From Pseudomonadota bacterium (GTDB lineage: Bacteria > Pseudomonadota > Gammaproteobacteria > Steroidobacterales > Steroidobacteraceae), in NCBI GenBank assembly GCA_021808195.1, contig JAKBCE010000085.1, positions 1 through 10,422 on the forward strand: 10,422 nucleotides of DNA. The letters are read 5' to 3'. Below are positions 7,351-10,422 of the stretch, in pieces (the first letter of the stretch is position 1; each line of letters begins with the position of its first letter). The notes under the pieces were generated by a model. The model was not told where the DNA came from. It ran no database searches and saw only the letters and a list, made by a program, of their open reading frames with translations. The position numbers and the translations under genes were made by a program.

Positions 7351-7379
7351 TTTACAGGCGGATGATATCTTCGTATATG
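7351..7379 (+). promoter_or_regulatory. Possible sigma-70 promoter for the rhamnosidase gene
   Basis: TTTACA (7351-7356) and TATATG (7374-7379) are separated by 17 bases within the AT-richest stretch of the window. The -10 box overlaps a small inverted repeat, TATAT-GA-ATATA (7374-7385). Initiation near 7386 would leave a leader of about 90 bases before the ATG at 7479. The -10 matches the consensus at only four of six bases. A promoter for the divergent receptor gene is expected in the same region, but I saw no convincing -35/-10 pair on the minus strand. Confidence 0.35.
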
Positions 7380-7425
7380 AATATAAATACCATTGGCGCA
7401 CCGACCGGCGCAAGGGGAATCTCAT

Positions 7426-7448
7426 AATATGAAACGCAAGATCATATT
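7426..7448. promoter_or_regulatory. Inverted repeat AATATGA-N9-TCATATT, candidate operator
   Basis: Two perfect 7-base arms (7426-7432 and 7442-7448) flank a 9-base spacer, between the promoter-like element and the rhamnosidase start. A related half-site, TATATGA, occurs at 7374-7380. The length and symmetry suit a dimeric repressor or activator controlling the divergent receptor and rhamnosidase genes. No regulator gene lies in the window. It could instead act as a weak leader hairpin. Confidence 0.4.
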
Positions 7449-7478
7449 CTTGGACGACGTCTGTTGGACGCGCGCCAC

Positions 7479-10328
7479 ATGACCTCGCGCCGCGCAGTGC
7501 TGCGAGCACTGGCGCTGGGCACGCCGACGGGGTTCGTCGGCGTGCGTGGCGCTTGCGCTGCCGAGCAGAGCGGGCCGTGCGACGTCAGCCCGTCGGACCT
7601 GCAGGTCGAGTGGCGCAGCGACCCTCGGGGAGTCGACGCATCCCGTCCCCGGTTCAGCTGGACGCTCGCTCCCCGCCTGGCGCAACTGCGGGTGCTGGGC
7701 CAGAGCGCCTGCCAGGTGATCGTGGCCCGCTCGCCTGGCGCGATCCGCGCCGGGCGAGGCGAGATCTGGGACAGCGGGCGGCTGCGCACGACCGCCCTGC
7801 GGGTCGCGCCGCAGGACGATCTGCCCCTGACATCACAGAGTCTCTACTGGTGGGCGGTGCGCGTGTGGGACCAGCGGGGCCGCCCCAGTGAGTTCTCGCC
7901 GCCGGCGCCCTTCAGTACCGGCATCCTGCATGCCTCGGACTGGCGTGCGCAATGGATTTCGGACGGGCCCGATGGGCCGGAGAGTCCCCTGCCCCCACCG
8001 GCGATCAATCGCAGCCCAGCGTCACGGCCGCGGCCAATGCCGCTGCTGCGCCGCCCGTTTCAGGTGCGCAAGCCGCTGCGGTGCGCGTTGGTGTCGGTAT
8101 GCGGGCTCGGCCAATATGCCCTGCACGTCAACGGGACGCCGGCGAGCGCCAGTGTGCTCAACCCCGGCTGGACCGATTACCGCAAGACGGTGCTCTACGA
8201 CACGTTCGACATTACCGCGCACCTGCGTCCCGGTACGAATGTGCTCGGCGTCCTGCTCGGCAACGGATTCTTCAACGTTCAGAAGTACCCGGGTCGGTAT
8301 ACCAAGTTCGTCGGCAGCTTCGGCCGCCCGAAGCTGATCGCACAGCTGCGTTTGCTCTATGCGGACGGCAGCGAGGACTGGGTGGTCAGTGACGCCTCGT
8401 GGGCGACGCACCCCGGTCCAATCGTGCTCTCCTCGGTCTACGGCGGCGAGGACTTCGATGCGCGTCGGGCGCTGCCGGGCTGGGACCGTCCCGAGTTCGC
8501 CGCGACAGACTGGCAACGCGCCACGCGGGTGCGGGGGCCAGGGGGTCGGCTGCGCGCCCAGAACGTCCCGGCAGTGAGGTCGGCGCGCACGCTCAAGGCC
8601 GTGGCCGTCACGCAGCCGAAGCCCGGGGTGTTCGTCTACGATCTCGGGGAGAATTTCGCCGGCTGGCCGGTCATCAGCGTACGCGGCCCGGCCGGCAGCA
8701 GCGTGCGCCTGCTGCCGGGCGAGCTGCTGCGGGATGACGGCTGCGTCACGCAGCGCAGTGCGGCGGCAACCCCCGCAGATGCGGTCTGGTTCTCCTACAC
8801 CCTGGCCGGGACGGGCCTCGAGCGGTGGCGGCCCCAGTTCAGTTATTACGGCTTCCGGTATGTGCAGGTCGAGTTTGCTGCGCCGCGCGGCATGCTGCGC
8901 ACCTCAGTGCCCGAGCTGCTCTCGCTCGAGGGTGAGTTCCTGCACGATGCGCTGGCGCGCATCGGCACGCTCCAGATCGGCCAGCCGATGCTGCGGCGGA
9001 TCCACCAGCTGATCGTCCAGGCGCTGCTCAGCAACAGCTTCAGCGTGCTCACCGACTGCCCACAGCGCGAGAAGCTGGGCTGGCTGGAGCAGACCTACCT
9101 CAATGCCGACACCGTGTTCTACAACGAACAGGCGGTGACGGTGTACGAGAAGATGCTGCACGACATGATGGACAGCCAGCGCGCCTCGGGACTGGTGCCG
9201 AGCATTGCCCCGGAGTACGTCGCATTCATCGATGCCGACGGGCGAAATTCCGCGTTTCGCGACTCCCCGGAGTGGGGCTCGGCAATCGTGCTCTCGCCGT
9301 GGGCCGCATACTGCTACACCGGCGATAGGCGCATCCTGGCCACGGGCTACCCCGCGATGTGCCGCTATGCATCGTATCTGGCCACGCGGGCCCAGGGAGA
9401 TCTGCTCGATTACGGTCTCGGGGACTGGTTCGACTGGGGCCCGAAACCGCCGGGCGAATCGCAGCTGACCAGCAAGCGCTTGACGGCCTCAGCCACGTAC
9501 TGCCGGCTGCTCGCAACGCTCGCGGCCATCGCCCGTGTCCTCGGCCACCCTGCCGATGCCACCCGCTTCGCGCGTCGCGCCGTAACGGTACGGCGCGCGC
9601 TGAACCGTGCGCTGTTCGATCCGTCCCGGAATGCCTACGGACGCGACAGTCAGACGGCGAATGCGATGCCGCTCGCGATCGGCCTGGTGCCGGCCAAGCA
9701 TCGCCGCGCGGTGCTGGCGAACCTGGTGGCCGACATCCGGGCACACGGCAATCACGTGACGGCCGGAGACATCGGCTACCTGTATGTCATTCTGTCGTTG
9801 ATGCAGGGCGGGCGTGCCGATGTCCTGTTCGACATTCTCACGCAGACCACCGCACCGAGCTACGGGTATCAGCTGGCTCGCGGTGCGACTGCGCTGACCG
9901 AAACCTGGAACGCGAATCCCGACAACTCGCAGAACCACTTCATGCTCGGCCAGGCGGAGGCGTGGCTGTACGGCGGACTGGCCGGACTGCGCATCGATCT
10001 GCACCGCGCGGCCCACGAGCGCATCCGCATCGAGCCGCAGCCGGTCAGAGGAGTCCGGTATGCGGCGGTGCGCTACCAAGCGGTGTTCGGGGAGGTCAGC
10101 GTCCGCTGGGTCAAGAACGTCGGCGAAACCCGTCTACGGCTGCGCGTGTCCGTTCCGGCCGGCATGCTGGCGACGGTCGCCGTCCCGTGTCCCGAACCGG
10201 ATCGGGTCCGCGAAGGCCGGCGAGCGTTGGGTGCGGCGTACGGGGTCCTCCACGCACGGCGCAGCGATGGGCGCACACTGATCACGCTGGGATCGGGCCA
10301 CTACGTGTTCGATGTGCCGCTCGGATGA
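7479..10328 (+). CDS. Tat-exported alpha-L-rhamnosidase, GH78 family
   Basis: A 949-residue inverting glycosidase predicted to remove terminal alpha-L-rhamnose in the periplasm. I choose the ATG at 7479, which gives MTSRRAVLRALALG, a twin-arginine signal. A TTG at 7464 would add only five residues, and neither start has a good Shine-Dalgarno. Order of domains (approximate): an Fn3-like domain (about 38-147), the N-terminal rhamnosidase sandwich (about 195-370, with LNPGWTDYRKTVLYDT at 227-242 and LGNGFF at 260-265), a second sandwich with VYDLGENFAGW (386-396), the six-hairpin barrel (about 490-835) and a C-terminal sandwich. In the barrel, DCPQREKLGWLEQ (526-538) holds D526 and the expected general acid E531. 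ATALTETWNANPDNSQNH (803-820) holds E808, the expected base, and HFMLGQAEAWLY follows. No key residue appears to be missing and the length is normal. It is transcribed away from the receptor gene and probably induced with it. Its product is the sugar the upstream dehydrogenase is predicted to oxidise. Confidence 0.93.
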   Translation: MTSRRAVLRALALGTPTGFVGVRGACAAEQSGPCDVSPSDLQVEWRSDPRGVDASRPRFSWTLAPRLAQLRVLGQSACQVIVARSPGAIRAGRGEIWDSGRLRTTALRVAPQDDLPLTSQSLYWWAVRVWDQRGRPSEFSPPAPFSTGILHASDWRAQWISDGPDGPESPLPPPAINRSPASRPRPMPLLRRPFQVRKPLRCALVSVCGLGQYALHVNGTPASASVLNPGWTDYRKTVLYDTFDITAHLRPGTNVLGVLLGNGFFNVQKYPGRYTKFVGSFGRPKLIAQLRLLYADGSEDWVVSDASWATHPGPIVLSSVYGGEDFDARRALPGWDRPEFAATDWQRATRVRGPGGRLRAQNVPAVRSARTLKAVAVTQPKPGVFVYDLGENFAGWPVISVRGPAGSSVRLLPGELLRDDGCVTQRSAAATPADAVWFSYTLAGTGLERWRPQFSYYGFRYVQVEFAAPRGMLRTSVPELLSLEGEFLHDALARIGTLQIGQPMLRRIHQLIVQALLSNSFSVLTDCPQREKLGWLEQTYLNADTVFYNEQAVTVYEKMLHDMMDSQRASGLVPSIAPEYVAFIDADGRNSAFRDSPEWGSAIVLSPWAAYCYTGDRRILATGYPAMCRYASYLATRAQGDLLDYGLGDWFDWGPKPPGESQLTSKRLTASATYCRLLATLAAIARVLGHPADATRFARRAVTVRRALNRALFDPSRNAYGRDSQTANAMPLAIGLVPAKHRRAVLANLVADIRAHGNHVTAGDIGYLYVILSLMQGGRADVLFDILTQTTAPSYGYQLARGATALTETWNANPDNSQNHFMLGQAEAWLYGGLAGLRIDLHRAAHERIRIEPQPVRGVRYAAVRYQAVFGEVSVRWVKNVGETRLRLRVSVPAGMLATVAVPCPEPDRVREGRRALGAAYGVLHARRSDGRTLITLGSGHYVFDVPLG

Positions 10329-10422
10329 GACGCGGCGTCACTCACAGATGGAGATTAGGATCCAGACTTGACCCAGCGCTTAGCTGTTCCTGAAAGCATG
10401 CATAGGGCCGCGGTCCCGGAGG
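10329..10422 (+). other. Non-coding 3' flank ending in a possible ribosome binding site
   Basis: No reading frame of note is present. Right after the rhamnosidase stop there is a short palindrome, GACGC-G-GCGTC (10329-10339), too small and without a T-run to be a terminator. TTGACC (10368-10373) resembles a -35 box but has no good partner. The window ends in GGAGG (10418-10422), which could be the Shine-Dalgarno of a plus-strand gene starting just beyond the edge. Confidence 0.3.

Noticed and set aside
7270..7509. An 80-residue N-terminal extension of the receptor
   Set aside because: It would bury the signal peptide, cross the divergent regulatory region and overlap the rhamnosidase start. 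The ATG at 7269 has a good Shine-Dalgarno and signal.
9359..10393. A 344-codon plus-strand frame in another phase within the rhamnosidase gene and its 3' flank
   Set aside because: Very Arg-rich translation and overlap with conserved GH78 barrel motifs show that it is a shadow frame.
10368..10406. TTGACC with a downstream CATAGG as a promoter for the next gene
   Set aside because: The spacing is about 27 bases, far from 16-18, and no better -10 box is present.

Overview
This is a GC-rich window, roughly two-thirds G+C by eye, from a Gram-negative bacterium. It carries a compact accessory locus for taking up and breaking down a deoxyhexose-rich glycan. A TonB-dependent outer-membrane receptor with the N-terminal wording typical of the Xanthomonas/Caulobacter receptor family, Sec and Tat export signals, and a non-phosphorylative L-rhamnose dehydrogenase all point to a proteobacterium. 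A gammaproteobacterium of the Xanthomonadales/Steroidobacter type is my best guess and an alphaproteobacterium (Caulobacter/Sphingomonas type) the main alternative. No rRNA, tRNA, CRISPR array, transposase or transcriptional regulator is visible.

Layout. Bases 1-3408 hold a tightly overlapping plus-strand operon: the 3' part of a GH42 beta-galactosidase, a GH29 alpha-L-fucosidase (ATGA overlap of 4 bases), and a short-chain dehydrogenase closely resembling L-rhamnose 1-dehydrogenase (17-base overlap, GTG start behind a strong GGAGG). A 14-bp GC-rich hairpin at 3425-3458 separates this operon from a convergent minus-strand pair: the TonB-dependent receptor (start 7269) followed, 15 bases downstream, by a Tat-exported five-bladed beta-propeller protein of GH43/GH130-like type. 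A 209-base divergent intergenic region (7270-7478) carries an AT-rich promoter-like stretch and an inverted repeat. It leads into a large plus-strand GH78 alpha-L-rhamnosidase with a Tat signal. The last 94 bases are non-coding and end in a possible ribosome binding site for a gene beyond the window.

How the genes may work together (inference). The receptor would import oligosaccharides into the periplasm. There the rhamnosidase, the propeller enzyme and the fucosidase would trim terminal L-rhamnose, an unidentified sugar and L-fucose, and the beta-galactosidase would remove the galactose exposed. The dehydrogenase would then oxidise L-rhamnose (or possibly L-fucose) to its lactone, the first step of the non-phosphorylated pathway. 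The rest of that pathway, a sugar permease and a regulator are not in the window. A fucosylated and rhamnosylated galactan, such as arabinogalactan protein glycan or rhamnogalacturonan I side chains, fits the enzyme set, but the substrate is not proven by the sequence. The enzyme families are mostly well known. The least understood component is the propeller protein at 3478-4551.
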